Shown: positions 42,778-51,508, counted from the stretch's first letter. The stretch is DNA of 51,675 bases from Pelagibius sp041565695 (GCA_041565695.1 JBFGUI010000001.1:1-51675); one strand, 5' to 3'. The notes: generated by a model not told the origin, from the letters alone. A program made the numbers and translations.

Positions 42778-45203
42778 GCTTCGCCGCCGCCCGGTGGCAG
42801 GACTTCGCGTTTGCCCACGTGGTTCGCGGCGGAGATCAAGCCTTCAGCCTCCATGCGCTCGATGATTCGGGCGGCGCGGTTGTAGCCGATCTGCAGGTGC
42901 CGCTGCACGAAGGAGGTCGACGCCTTGCGGTGCTGCAGTACTATTGCTACGGCGCGGTCGTAGAGGTCATCCCCGCTGCCTTCACCGCCCATGCCACCAC
43001 CGCCGCCAGCGCCGTCGAACTCGCCGTCGCTGTCTTCGGTGATGGCTTCGATGTAGGAAGGCTCACCCTGCTTTTTCAAGAAGGCGACCACGTCCTCGAC
43101 CTCCTGGTCGGTGACCAGCGGGCCGTGCACACGCAGGATCCGGCCGCCCTGGGCCATATAGAGCATGTCGCCCTGGCCGAGCAGCTGTTCGGCGCCCTGC
43201 TCGCCAAGAATGGTGCGGCTGTCGATTTTTGAGGTCACGTGGAACGAAATCCGCGTCGGGAAGTTCGCCTTGATGGTGCCGGTGATGACGTCGACCGAGG
43301 GGCGCTGGGTGGCGACGATCAGGTGAATGCCGGCGGCGCGCGCCATCTGCGCCAGGCGCTGGATCGCCGCCTCGACGTCCTTGCCGGCGACCAGCATGAG
43401 GTCGGCCAGCTCGTCCACCACCACCACGATGAGCGGCAGCGGATCGAGATCGAAGGGCTCCTCCTCGTGGATCGGCTGGCCGGTCTCCGGGTCGAAGCCG
43501 GTCTGCACCTTGCGGGTCAGCACCTCGCCCTTGCGCCGCGCCTCTTCGACGCGGGCGTTGTAGCCTTCCAGGTTGCGCACGCCGAGGCGCGACATGGCGC
43601 GGTAGCGCTCCTCCATCTCGCGCACGGTCCACTTCAGCGCCACCACCGCCTTCTTCGCCTCGGTGACCACCGGCGCCAGCAGATGCGGGATGCCGTCGTA
43701 GACCGAAAGCTCCAGCATCTTGGGGTCGACCATGATGAACTTGCAGCGCTCCGGGCCCAGGCGATAGAGCAGCGACAGGATCATGGCGTTGATCGCCACC
43801 GACTTGCCGGAGCCGGTGGTGCCGGCGACCAGCAGGTGGGGCATGCGCGCCAGATCGACCAGCGAGGGATTGCCGCCGATGTCCTTGCCCAGCACCAGCG
43901 GCAGCTTGGCGCTGGCTTTCTCGTAGTCCTCGCTGGAGAGCAGCTCGCGCAGGTAGACCGTCTCGCGTCTGGCGTTGGGCAGCTCGATGCCGATGACGCT
44001 GTCGCCCGGCACCACGGCGACACGCACCGAGACCGCGCTCATCGACCGCGCGATATCGTCGGCGAGGCCGACGACGCGGCTGGTCTTGGTGCCCGGCGCC
44101 GGCTCCAGCTCGTAGCGGGTGACCACTGGGCCGGGGCGCACCTTGACGATCTCGCCGCGCACGCCGAAGTCCTCCAGCACCGTCTCCAGCAGGCGGGCGT
44201 TCTTCTCCAGGGCGTCGCGGTTGAGCTGTTCGCTGCGGCCGGCGCCCTTGGGCAGGTCGAGCAGGCTGAGCGGCGGGGTCTCGTAGACGCCGGTCGGGCC
44301 CAGATCGAGCCGCCCCTGGGCGGCGGCGCGGGCGCGCTTGCCGGGTTTGCTGGCGCGGCGCGGCGCAGCCACCAGTTCGGCTTCGTCTTCTTCCTCGGCA
44401 GCGGCGCGCGCGGCGGCCCGGCGCAGGGCCGGGGCCAGGGCCTCGCCGTCGTCGTCCCCGTCCAGCTCCTCCGACGCGTCCTCGTCGAGCAGCGGCTCGA
44501 TGCGCTGGCGCTCGCGGCGGGCGGCACGGGCCTCGCCCGGCGCCACCGCGGACGGACGTTCCATGGCCGAGAGGATGCCGCGGCGCGCGCCGCCGAAGAC
44601 CCAGGCCACCGCGCCGCGCAGCACGCGCCACTCGGCGGCGGTGAGGCCGAGGGCGAAGAACAGCCCGGCGAGACCCAGCGGCAGGGCGATCAGCGCCAGC
44701 AGCCAGGGCGACAGGCCGGTCAGGCTGCCGGCCTGTCCCAGCAGCAGGTTGCCGACGAAACCGCCCAGCTTGTTGTCGAGCGGCCAGGTGGTCGGGCGCG
44801 GCAGCGCCTCCAGCGCCATGGCCAGCAGAATGAGCCCGCCGGGGCAGGCGGCGAGGCGCCACCACCAGCGGGTCGGCAGCTGGCGCTCGCGGATCAGACG
44901 CCAGCCCCAGGCGAAGAGCACCAGCGGGGCGAGCAGCGCGGCCATGCCGAGCGACTGCATCATCACGTCGGCGCTGTAGGAGCCGAACAGCCCCAAAGGG
45001 TTGGTCGCCGCGCGGCCGGTGGCATCGTTCCACGACGGATCCTGCGGATTGTAGGTCAGGCAGGCGATCAGCAGGGCGCAGGCGAAGACCGCCAGCACGC
45101 CGCCGCCCAGCTCGATGGCGCGGCGGCGGAAGAAGGCTTGCGTGCCGCTGGGCAGCAGGGTGGTGCGGCCTTCGCGCGCCGAGGTGTTGCTGCGCAGCGC
45201 CAT
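42774..45203 (-). CDS. ftsK: DNA translocase FtsK
   Basis: 809 residues. Four N-terminal transmembrane segments (within about 30-185) anchor it at the septum. An Arg/Glu/Ala-rich linker (about 220-300) leads to the motor: Walker A GTTGSGKS near 465 and Walker B LIVVVVDELADLML near 600. The C-terminal gamma winged-helix domain is present (LYDRAVAIVLQHRKAST, QRHLQIGYNRAARIIERMEAEGLI), which reads KOPS and activates XerCD. Pumps chromosome termini apart at division. The gene ends overlapping lolA and starts 7 nt after the aminotransferase stop. Confidence 0.96.
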   Translation of the reverse strand: MALRSNTSAREGRTTLLPSGTQAFFRRRAIELGGGVLAVFACALLIACLTYNPQDPSWNDATGRAATNPLGLFGSYSADVMMQSLGMAALLAPLVLFAWGWRLIRERQLPTRWWWRLAACPGGLILLAMALEALPRPTTWPLDNKLGGFVGNLLLGQAGSLTGLSPWLLALIALPLGLAGLFFALGLTAAEWRVLRGAVAWVFGGARRGILSAMERPSAVAPGEARAARRERQRIEPLLDEDASEELDGDDDGEALAPALRRAAARAAAEEEDEAELVAAPRRASKPGKRARAAAQGRLDLGPTGVYETPPLSLLDLPKGAGRSEQLNRDALEKNARLLETVLEDFGVRGEIVKVRPGPVVTRYELEPAPGTKTSRVVGLADDIARSMSAVSVRVAVVPGDSVIGIELPNARRETVYLRELLSSEDYEKASAKLPLVLGKDIGGNPSLVDLARMPHLLVAGTTGSGKSVAINAMILSLLYRLGPERCKFIMVDPKMLELSVYDGIPHLLAPVVTEAKKAVVALKWTVREMEERYRAMSRLGVRNLEGYNARVEEARRKGEVLTRKVQTGFDPETGQPIHEEEPFDLDPLPLIVVVVDELADLMLVAGKDVEAAIQRLAQMARAAGIHLIVATQRPSVDVITGTIKANFPTRISFHVTSKIDSRTILGEQGAEQLLGQGDMLYMAQGGRILRVHGPLVTDQEVEDVVAFLKKQGEPSYIEAITEDSDGEFDGAGGGGGMGGEGSGDDLYDRAVAIVLQHRKASTSFVQRHLQIGYNRAARIIERMEAEGLISAANHVGKREVLPPGGGEA

Positions 45204-45210
45204 GCCCGGC

Positions 45211-46455
45211 TCAGCCCCGCGCCGCCCGCGGCGCGGTCACGCCGTCGGCATCGCCGAGCACCTCGACGATGCGGTTGAGACCGTCCTCGGTGATCGCCGC
45301 GTCGTAGACCAGCGCGACACGGATGTAGCGCGCCCCGGGATTGAAGCCGTCGGCCTGCGGCTCGCACATGTAGGCGCCGGGCACCACGCGCACGCCGGCC
45401 TCGCGCCACAGCTTCAGCGCCGCGGCCTCGCCGTCGCCGACGTCGAGCCAGAGAAAGAAGCCGCCGTCCGGCTTGCGGAAGCCGAAGCGGTTGCCGAGGA
45501 TGCGCTCGGCCAGGGCGAAGTTGCGCCGGTAGTAGTCGCGGTTGGCCTCGACATGCGCCTCGTCGCGCCACAGCCGCGTGCCGGCGGCGAGGATCGGCAG
45601 GCCGACGCCGGCGCCGCCGACGCGCAGCGCCATGTCCAGCGCATCGATCAGCCGGGCCTCGCCGGCGGCAAAGCCGCACCGCAGGCCCGGCGCCGAGGAG
45701 CGCTTGGACAGCGAGTGGAAGATCAGGATGTTGTCGAGGCTGCCGTCGAGCGCCATCGCGGCCTCAAGCGCGCCGGCCGGCGGCGTCGCGTCGTAGATCT
45801 CCGCATAGCACTCGTCGAAGCCGAGAGTGAAGCCGTGCTTGCGGCCGAGCTCGATCAGCCGCGCCAGGTAGTCGCGGTCGGCGGCGGCGCCCTGCGGGTT
45901 GGCCGGCGAGTTGAGGAAGCAGAACACCGCGCGATCGAGGATCGCCGGGTCGAGCGCCTGATAGTCCGGCAGGAAGCCCGTCTGCGCCGTCGCCGCCACG
46001 AAGACCGGCGCGGCGCCCAGCGACACCGCGGCGGCGGCATAAACGTGGTAGAAGGGGTTGGGCAGCAGCACCACCGGCGGTTCGGCACTGCCGTCTCCGC
46101 CCTTCTGGGCCTGCGCGTCGAGCGCCGCCATGACCGCGAAGTAGAGGCCCTCGCGGCTGCCCGGCAGGGGCTGGACGTGGCGGGCCGGGTCGATCACGCC
46201 GGCCGGCAGGTCGTAGCGGCGGGTCAGCCAGTCGGCGCAGGCCTGGCGGTAGGCCTCGGTGCCGCGCGGCGGCGGATAGCTCGACCACTTCGCCGCGGCC
46301 CCGGCGATCTCCTCGGCGACGAAGGCCGGCGGCTGGTTCTTCGGCTCGCCGATCGAAAGCAGGATGGGCTCTTCGCTGCCCGGCGCATGGGAGTCCAGCA
46401 GGCGGCTCAGCCGGGCGAAGGGATGGAAGGACTGAAAGCTGCGGCGGTCGGGCAA
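45211..46455 (-). CDS. PLP-dependent aminotransferase, DapC-like (class I/II)
   Basis: 414 residues. The PLP lysine is in FHSLSKRSSAPGLRCGF, with NSPANPQG as the Asn-containing phosphate-side motif, FDECYAEIY for the Asp and Tyr, and a late ARYIRVALV with the substrate-carboxylate Arg. The best relative is N-succinyldiaminopimelate aminotransferase (lysine/meso-DAP synthesis), which often precedes ftsK or dap genes in alphaproteobacteria; exact substrate is not provable here. The start is a TTG at 46455; no ATG or GTG with a good ribosome site precedes the first conserved residues. A 19-nt perfect inverted repeat lies 41 bp upstream. Confidence 0.85.
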   Translation of the reverse strand: MPDRRSFQSFHPFARLSRLLDSHAPGSEEPILLSIGEPKNQPPAFVAEEIAGAAAKWSSYPPPRGTEAYRQACADWLTRRYDLPAGVIDPARHVQPLPGSREGLYFAVMAALDAQAQKGGDGSAEPPVVLLPNPFYHVYAAAAVSLGAAPVFVAATAQTGFLPDYQALDPAILDRAVFCFLNSPANPQGAAADRDYLARLIELGRKHGFTLGFDECYAEIYDATPPAGALEAAMALDGSLDNILIFHSLSKRSSAPGLRCGFAAGEARLIDALDMALRVGGAGVGLPILAAGTRLWRDEAHVEANRDYYRRNFALAERILGNRFGFRKPDGGFFLWLDVGDGEAAALKLWREAGVRVVPGAYMCEPQADGFNPGARYIRVALVYDAAITEDGLNRIVEVLGDADGVTAPRAARG

Positions 46456-46496
46456 AACGCTCTGTTCCGAAGGTTCCGTCGAAGGGTCCCCTGGAT

Positions 46497-46515
46497 GTCA
46501 CTCCCCGGGAGTGAC
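46497..46515. promoter_or_regulatory. Perfect 19-nt inverted repeat upstream of aminotransferase operon
   Basis: GTCACTCCCCGGGAGTGAC has 9-nt arms, a single central C and no mismatch. It lies 41 bp upstream of the TTG start on the minus strand. Position and symmetry suit a dimeric transcription-factor operator; as RNA it could also form a short leader hairpin. I recognise no specific regulator. Confidence 0.6.
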
Positions 46516-46662
46516 CGCGCCGGGGACGCGCCTCCGGCGCGGCGGGCATCGGCGGGAGGCGGTACAAATCGCAAACGAATCCAGCGGATTCTATCTGTGC
46601 CGCCGAGGTGCGACAAGCCTCCGCCGGTGCCGGCAAGGGGAAGGCTAGGCGGGAAATGCGGC

Positions 46663-46698
46663 AAAAAAAGGGGCCTGGGAGCGTCGGCTCCCAGGCCC
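46663..46698 (-). terminator. Rho-independent terminator of glnK-amtB
   Basis: Reading minus, a 12-bp perfect stem (GGGCCTGGGAGC paired with GCTCCCAGGCCC) with a 4-nt loop is followed at once by CC and seven T residues. It lies about 70 nt after the amtB stop and is the clearest terminator in the window. Confidence 0.92.
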
Positions 46699-46768
46699 AG
46701 TCTTGGCAGAGGATAATCGTGTCCCTGAAGGAGCGCGATTACCGGTGTGGTGTCAGAGGACGCCGTCC

Positions 46769-48153
46769 TTAGAGGGACTGCGAGCCATGGCCGAACTCGG
46801 GATAGGCCTCCATCCCCAGTTCCGCCTTGTCGAGGCCCATCTCCTCGGCCTCCTCGTCGACCCGAAGCCCAACCGTGAGCTTCAACGCGTACCAGACGAT
46901 GCCGCTGGTGATGATCATGAAGGCGCCGACCGCGACGATGCCGACGATCTGAACGACCAGGTCGCCGGCGCCGAAGATGGCAACCGCCAGCGTGCCCCAG
47001 ATGCCGGCCACCAGGTGGGCCGAGATGGCGCCGACCACGTCGTCGATCTTCAGCTTGTCCATCAGCGGCACGGCGAAGACCACCAGGGCGCCGCCGATGC
47101 CGCCGACGATCAGGGCAACACCGTGGTGTTGCAGGTCGGGGCCGGCGGTGATGGCCACCAGGCCGCCGATGGCGCCGTTCAGCGACATGGTCAGGTCGAT
47201 CTTCTTGTAGATCAGCTGGGTCAGGATGACCGCCGCGACCACGCCGGCGCAGGCCGCCAGGTTGGTGTTGACGTAGACGATGGCCATGGCTGCCGCATCG
47301 AGGGCCGAGCCCAGGGCCAGCTGCGAGCCGCCGTTGAAGCCGAACCAGCCGAGCCACAGGATGAAGGTGCCCAGGGTGGCCAGCGGCAGGTTGGCGCCCG
47401 GCATGGGGTGCACCGAGCCGTCGGCGCCGAACTTGCCTTTGTGGGCCCGAGGATGATGGCGCCGACAAGGGCCGCCCAGCCGCCCACCGAGTGGACGATG
47501 GTCGAGCCGGCGAAGTCGGAGAAGCCCATCTCGGAGAGCCAGCCGCCGCCCCAGGTCCAGGCGCCCTGGATCGGGTAGAGGAAGGCGGTCAGGATCACCA
47601 CGAAGATCATGAAGGGCCAAAACTTGATGCGCTCGGCGAGCGTGCCGGAGACGATCGAGGCGGCCGTGGCGACGAAGACCATCTGGAAGAACCAGTCGGA
47701 CATCACCGAGTAGCCGTTATCGACCACCGCCGCGACTTGCTCAGCCGTGGCGTCACCGCCTGCACCGATCAGGTCCGTTTCTGCGGCGCCAGCATTGTAG
47801 AAGAGGCCGAAGGAGCCGATGTAGCCGCTGACGTCCACGTACATCAGGTTGTAGCCGACGACGTAGTACATGATGCCGGCGACCGAGTAGAGCGCGATGT
47901 TCTTCAGGCAGATGGTCGCGGTGTTCTTGGTTCGCACCAGGCCGGATTCCAGCATGGCGAAGCCAGCGGCCATCCACATCACGAGGAAGCCGCTCACCAG
48001 GAACGCAAAGGTGTTGAAGACGAAGGCGGTCTCGGCGGAGACCTCCGCGCGGGCCGGCGCCGAGGCGACCAGCACCGCCGCGGCGGCGAGGCCCGCCAGG
48101 CCCAGCTTGCGGCCGCCCAACATACGGCCAAGAGAAGTGCCCATAACTCTCAT
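46769..48153 (-). pseudogene. amtB: Ammonium transporter AmtB, frameshifted
   Basis: Two overlapping minus-strand frames give one AmtB: the N-terminal part (from 48153) with signal peptide, FVFNTFAFLVSGFLVMWMAAGFAMLESG and DWFFQMVFVATAASIVSG, and the C-terminal part to 46769 with GANLPLATLGTFILWLGWFGFNGGS and AHLVAGIWGTLA. The frame changes at nt 47443-47448: the first frame runs on with GPTKASSAP, while the second resumes as HKGKFGADG. One C missing from the GGGCCC run would explain it. As written, the protein would stop being AmtB after about 235 residues. AmtB imports ammonium and is regulated by GlnK. It could be a real inactivation or a sequencing/assembly error. The gene follows glnK by 16 nt, with a terminator after it. 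Confidence 0.9.
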
Positions 48154-48169
48154 TTCCCTAGATTCCTTC

Positions 48170-48508
48170 TTACAGAGCCTCGGCGTTGGTCTCGCCCGTG
48201 CGGATGCGCACGGCGTGACCCACGTCGAAAACAAAGATTTTTCCATCCCCGATGCGGCCGGTGTTGGCCGAGTTCTGGATCGTCTCCACCACCTGGCCGA
48301 CGCTGTCGTCGGTCACGGCGACTTCGATCTTCACCTTGGGAAGGAAGTTCACCGAGTACTCCGCGCCGCGGTAGATCTCGGTCTGGCCTTTCTGCCGGCC
48401 GTAGCCCTTGACCTCGCTGACCGTCAGGCCCTCGATGCCGACTCCGGTCAGGGCCTCTCTCACATCATCCAGCTTGAACGGCTTGATGATGGCCATAACC
48501 ATCTTCAT
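48170..48508 (-). CDS. glnK: Nitrogen regulatory protein P-II (GlnK type)
   Basis: 112 residues from the ATG at 48508, preceded by AAAGGGGA. MKMVMAIIKPFKLDDVREAL is the P-II start; the T-loop contains Tyr51 (RGAEYSVNFLPK), the uridylylation site; the B-loop region shows GRIGDGKIFV. P-II trimers sense ATP, ADP and 2-oxoglutarate and block AmtB when nitrogen is plentiful. First of the operon with amtB. An open frame upstream to 48730 is not conserved. GlnK is favoured over GlnB only because amtB follows. Confidence 0.96.
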   Translation of the reverse strand: MKMVMAIIKPFKLDDVREALTGVGIEGLTVSEVKGYGRQKGQTEIYRGAEYSVNFLPKVKIEVAVTDDSVGQVVETIQNSANTGRIGDGKIFVFDVGHAVRIRTGETNAEAL

Positions 48509-48932
48509 GCGCCGGTATCCCCTTTCCTCTCGCACCGGTGCCCTCCAGACGGTCCCCGGTGCAGTTGAACCGCCTGCCGGACCGCTTGCGGGCCCGGATA
48601 CCTCGTGCCGTCGCCCGCCGGGCGACAGCGCTCGGCCCTGTAGAGTCAAGAACCGTGCCAAACCGCTGGATCTGCATGGAAAGCCCGGGATTCCGCGGAT
48701 TCCGGCGCAGCCTGGGCCTCCTTTGCTCAAAACCGGATCGTTCGCGTGCGCCTAGTTTTTAGGCAATCATTAGCAAGAGATCAAAAATTGTGCAGCGCAC
48801 TGGCCGGATCTGACCGAAATGGGTGCCGGTCCGGCCGCTGTCCTGTTGGGGTCCGGGCTGCGACACCGCGCGGCTGGACAAGGCCGCGCGGCGGCGCAAA
48901 GCTGCGGCTGGGGTCTGAAGAGGAAGGTATTC
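48509..48932. other. 424-nt divergent gap between glnK and the UbiH-family gene
   Basis: No gene is evident. On the minus strand TGGCAC-N5-TTGAC (48660-48645) resembles a sigma54 promoter for glnK, with a C-to-A change in the -12 GC element. A 10-nt palindrome GCACCGGTGC (48533-48542) lies between it and glnK. An A/T-rich patch holds the hairpin GCCTA-GTTTT-TAGGC (48750-48764). The region must also drive the UbiH gene on the plus strand. Confidence 0.5.
48645..48660 (-). promoter_or_regulatory. Possible sigma54 promoter of glnK-amtB
   Basis: TGGCACGGTTCTTGAC on the minus strand fits TGGCAC-N5-TTGCW at all but the -12 cytosine. It is about 140 bp upstream of glnK, which NtrC and sigma54 drive in many proteobacteria. 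The mismatch sits at a critical position, so confidence is low. Confidence 0.35.
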
Positions 48933-50234
48933 ATGGCCGAACGCGCGTTTCCCGAGGTCCTGGTCGCCGGCGCCGGCATGGTCGGGCTGGCCTTTGCGGT
49001 GGCCCTGTCGGAAGCCGGGCTCGAGGTCATGGTGGTCGACCAGGCCGATCCGATGCTGTTCCGGGAGGAGGCCTTCGACGGCCGGTCCTCGGCCATCGCC
49101 CGCGGCTCGCAGCAGGCGCTCGCGGTGCTCGGCCTGTGGCCGGGCATGCGCCCGGCCGCCTCGCCGATCCTCGATATCCGCATCTCCGACGGTGCGCTGG
49201 GCGCCGCGCGCCCGGGCGGCGCCTCGGCGCTGTTCCTGCATTTCTCGCACCAGGACGTGGCCGAGCCGGGCAGCGAAGCGCGCCCGCTGGGCTACATCGT
49301 TGAGAACACCGCGATCCGCCGCGCCGGCCTCGACCGGGTCGCGGCGCTGCCGCGCATCGACTTCCGTGCGCCCGCGCGGCTCGTCGAGGTGAACCGTCGG
49401 CCGGGCGGCGTCACCGCGCGGCTCGACGACGGCACGGAGGTCGCGACGCGCTTGCTGGTCGCCGCCGACGGGCGCGGCTCGGCCCAGCGCGTGGCCGCCG
49501 GCATCAAGGTGATGGAGATCGACTACCCGCAGACCGCCATCGTCGCCACCGTGGCGCATGAGCAGCCCCACAAGGGCGTCGCCCACGAGCACTTCCTGCC
49601 CTCGGGTCCCTTCGCCCTGCTGCCGATGACCGACGCGCCGGAAGACGGCACCGGCGGCAGCGGCCCGCTGGTGCACCGTTCCTCCCTGGTGTGGACGGAA
49701 AAGCGTGCCCTGGTGCCGGCCATGCTGGCGCTCGACGAGGCGGCCTTCGCCCAAGAGCTGCAGCGCCGTTTCGGCAACTCCCTCGGCCGACTGTCGCTCT
49801 GGGGCGGGCGGCGCTGGTCCTATCCGCTGTCGCTGCTGCACGCGGAGCGCTACATCGACGCCCGCCTGGCGCTGATCGGCGATGCGGCGCACGGCATTCA
49901 CCCCATCGCCGGCCAGGGCCTCAACCTCGGCCTGCGCGACGTGGCGGCGCTGGCCGAATGCATCGTCGATGCCCGGCGCCTCGGCCTCGACATCGGCAGC
50001 CCGACGGTGCTGGAGCGCTACCAGCGCTGGCGGCGCCTCGACAACATGGCGCTGATCGCCGCGACCGATTCCCTGAACCGCCTGTTCTCCAACGACCTGC
50101 CGCCGGTCCGCCTGCTGCGCGACCTCGGCCTGGCGGCGGTCAACCGGGTGCCGCCGCTGAAGCGATTCTTCATGCGCCATGCCATGGGTCTGGTCGGCGA
50201 TCTGCCGCGCCTGGTGAAGGGCGAGAGTCTCTAG
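48933..50234 (+). CDS. UbiH/UbiF/COQ6 family FAD-dependent hydroxylase
   Basis: 433 residues from the ATG at 48933, with AGAGGAAG upstream; the frame is open before it without conservation. FAD is bound by GAGMVG (13-18) with EVMVVDQAD after it, the family motif DGRSSAIARGS, VAADGRGS (NAD(P)H/FAD), and GDAAHGIHPIAGQGLNLGLRDV for the FAD pyrophosphate. Hydroxylates a ring position in ubiquinone biosynthesis; which carbon cannot be told. It is convergent with the DddP gene, sharing the CTAG of the stops. Confidence 0.93.
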   Translation: MAERAFPEVLVAGAGMVGLAFAVALSEAGLEVMVVDQADPMLFREEAFDGRSSAIARGSQQALAVLGLWPGMRPAASPILDIRISDGALGAARPGGASALFLHFSHQDVAEPGSEARPLGYIVENTAIRRAGLDRVAALPRIDFRAPARLVEVNRRPGGVTARLDDGTEVATRLLVAADGRGSAQRVAAGIKVMEIDYPQTAIVATVAHEQPHKGVAHEHFLPSGPFALLPMTDAPEDGTGGSGPLVHRSSLVWTEKRALVPAMLALDEAAFAQELQRRFGNSLGRLSLWGGRRWSYPLSLLHAERYIDARLALIGDAAHGIHPIAGQGLNLGLRDVAALAECIVDARRLGLDIGSPTVLERYQRWRRLDNMALIAATDSLNRLFSNDLPPVRLLRDLGLAAVNRVPPLKRFFMRHAMGLVGDLPRLVKGESL

Positions 50235-51475
50235 ATCTCGCGCCCCAGCAGGGTCTCTTCGAAGGGAAAGCCTGAGAGCAGGCGCAGGCCCCGATCGGTG
50301 ATCAGCACCTGCTGTTCCAGCTTGACACCTTCGCGGCCCCCCTCTTCGCCGACGTAGCTCTCGACGCAGACCGTCATGCCGGCCTCGAAGACGCCGTCGT
50401 AACCCGAGGCGTCGAAGTCCTGCAGATAGACGACGGAGGGATATTCGTCGCACAGCCCGACACCGTGGACGACCACGGAATAGCGGTTGGCCTGACAACT
50501 TGCCGGCAGCTGCCAGGCGCGCTCGGCCAGCTCACGGTAGCCGAGGCCGGGTTTGAGCAGATCCATGTTGAAGTGGATCTGCTCCCAGGCGAGGCGGTAG
50601 AGGCGGCGCTGTTCGTCGCTCGGCTTCGTATCGCCGCAGAGGAAGCAGCGCGAGACATCGGCGCAGTAGCCGTAGGGGCCGATCATGTCGCTGTCGAAGG
50701 AAACCAGATCGCCGGCCTCGATCGCCGCCGCGCCGCACTCGTGGAACCAGGGATTGCTGCGCGCGCCGGCGGCCAGCAGGCGCGTCTCGATCCACTCGCC
50801 GCCGCGCGCCGCGTTGACCTGGTTGAGGATCGACCAGAGCTCATTCTCGCTCATGCCGGGCGTGAGCGCAGCGCGCATCGCCTGCATGGCCTCGCTGCAC
50901 ACCGCCGTGGCGGTCTCCAGGCAGGCGATCTCCTGCGGCCCCTTGATGCGGCGCGCCCGCTCGAGCACCTCCTGGCCGTCGAAGACGGTGATGCCGCGGG
51001 CCTGCAGCGCGGCGATGCCGAGGAAGTCGCACTTGTCCACGGCGAGGCGCCGGTTGCTGCCGCCGTGCCGGCCGACCAGCTCGATGATCTCGTCCGCCCA
51101 GCGTGCCGCCCGCTCGGCCGCGCGCTCGCCGGCGGCGAAGTAGTACCAGGCGGTCGCCGGGCGCACCTCGGCGATCACGGCGTTGCCGTCGGAGAGGTGT
51201 TCGCAGTTGTGGAAGTCGAACAGGACCAGCGGCCCCTCGGTCGGCACGAAGAGATAGCGCACGGCGTTGTGCAGGCACCACACCGACATGTTGCGGCTGT
51301 CGCAGGCATAGCGGATGTTGATCGGGTCATAGAGCAGCGCGCCGGCGTAGTCGCGCGCCTTAAGTTCGCCGCGCAGACGCTCCAGGCGCCAAGCGCGCAG
51401 CGCCTGCAGGTCGACGTCCGGCCTGACTGTGATCGGGCTGTCGGTGATCGGCCTCCCGGCGGTATCCGGCGACAT
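50231..51475 (-). CDS. dddP: M24-family protein, DddP-type dimethylsulfoniopropionate lyase homologue
   Basis: 414 residues, creatinase/aminopeptidase P fold. The C-terminal metal site has Asp261, Asp263 (SFDSD), Asp273 (CADVS), His337 (VVVHGVG), Glu372 (CVESY) and Glu387 (VKLEQQV). Asp343 (LCDEY) lies six residues after the His and Tyr332 five before it. From memory of published DddP numbering (Asp295/297/307, His371, Asp377, Glu406/421, Tyr366), all spacings agree with an offset of 34. That fits DMSP cleavage to DMS and acrylate and not a dipeptidase. FHNCEHLSDG and NIRYACDSRNM also look DddP-like. Activity is not proven; related non-lyases exist. Confidence 0.75.
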   Translation of the reverse strand: MSPDTAGRPITDSPITVRPDVDLQALRAWRLERLRGELKARDYAGALLYDPINIRYACDSRNMSVWCLHNAVRYLFVPTEGPLVLFDFHNCEHLSDGNAVIAEVRPATAWYYFAAGERAAERAARWADEIIELVGRHGGSNRRLAVDKCDFLGIAALQARGITVFDGQEVLERARRIKGPQEIACLETATAVCSEAMQAMRAALTPGMSENELWSILNQVNAARGGEWIETRLLAAGARSNPWFHECGAAAIEAGDLVSFDSDMIGPYGYCADVSRCFLCGDTKPSDEQRRLYRLAWEQIHFNMDLLKPGLGYRELAERAWQLPASCQANRYSVVVHGVGLCDEYPSVVYLQDFDASGYDGVFEAGMTVCVESYVGEEGGREGVKLEQQVLITDRGLRLLSGFPFEETLLGREI

Positions 51476-51487
51476 GCGCTATCTCCT

Positions 51488-51508
51488 AGCTGAAGCGGCA
51501 CTTCAGCT
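51488..51508. promoter_or_regulatory. Inverted repeat upstream of dddP
   Basis: AGCTGAAG and CTTCAGCT form a perfect 8-bp inverted repeat with a 5-nt CGGCA loop. It ends 13 bp before the dddP start on the minus strand, so it overlaps the ribosome-binding region. A hairpin masking translation or an operator are both possible; it may also be the tail of an upstream terminator. Confidence 0.45.

Larger units (their letters stand above)
46456..46768. other. 313-nt gap upstream of the aminotransferase operon
   Basis: Contains, on the minus strand, the amtB terminator (46663-46698), then AT-poorer sequence without a gene, then a 19-nt inverted repeat just before the aminotransferase start. No small open reading frame with a ribosome site was found. 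This must hold the promoter of the aminotransferase-ftsK-lolA operon. Confidence 0.5.

Noticed and set aside
43228..43246. CACGTG within ftsK considered as another parS
   Set aside because: Only the central CACGTG matches; the flanking arms do not fit the consensus.
43239..45278. Plus-strand open frame of 679 codons opposite ftsK
   Set aside because: Mirror-image of the FtsK codon usage; the minus-strand FtsK has all motor motifs.
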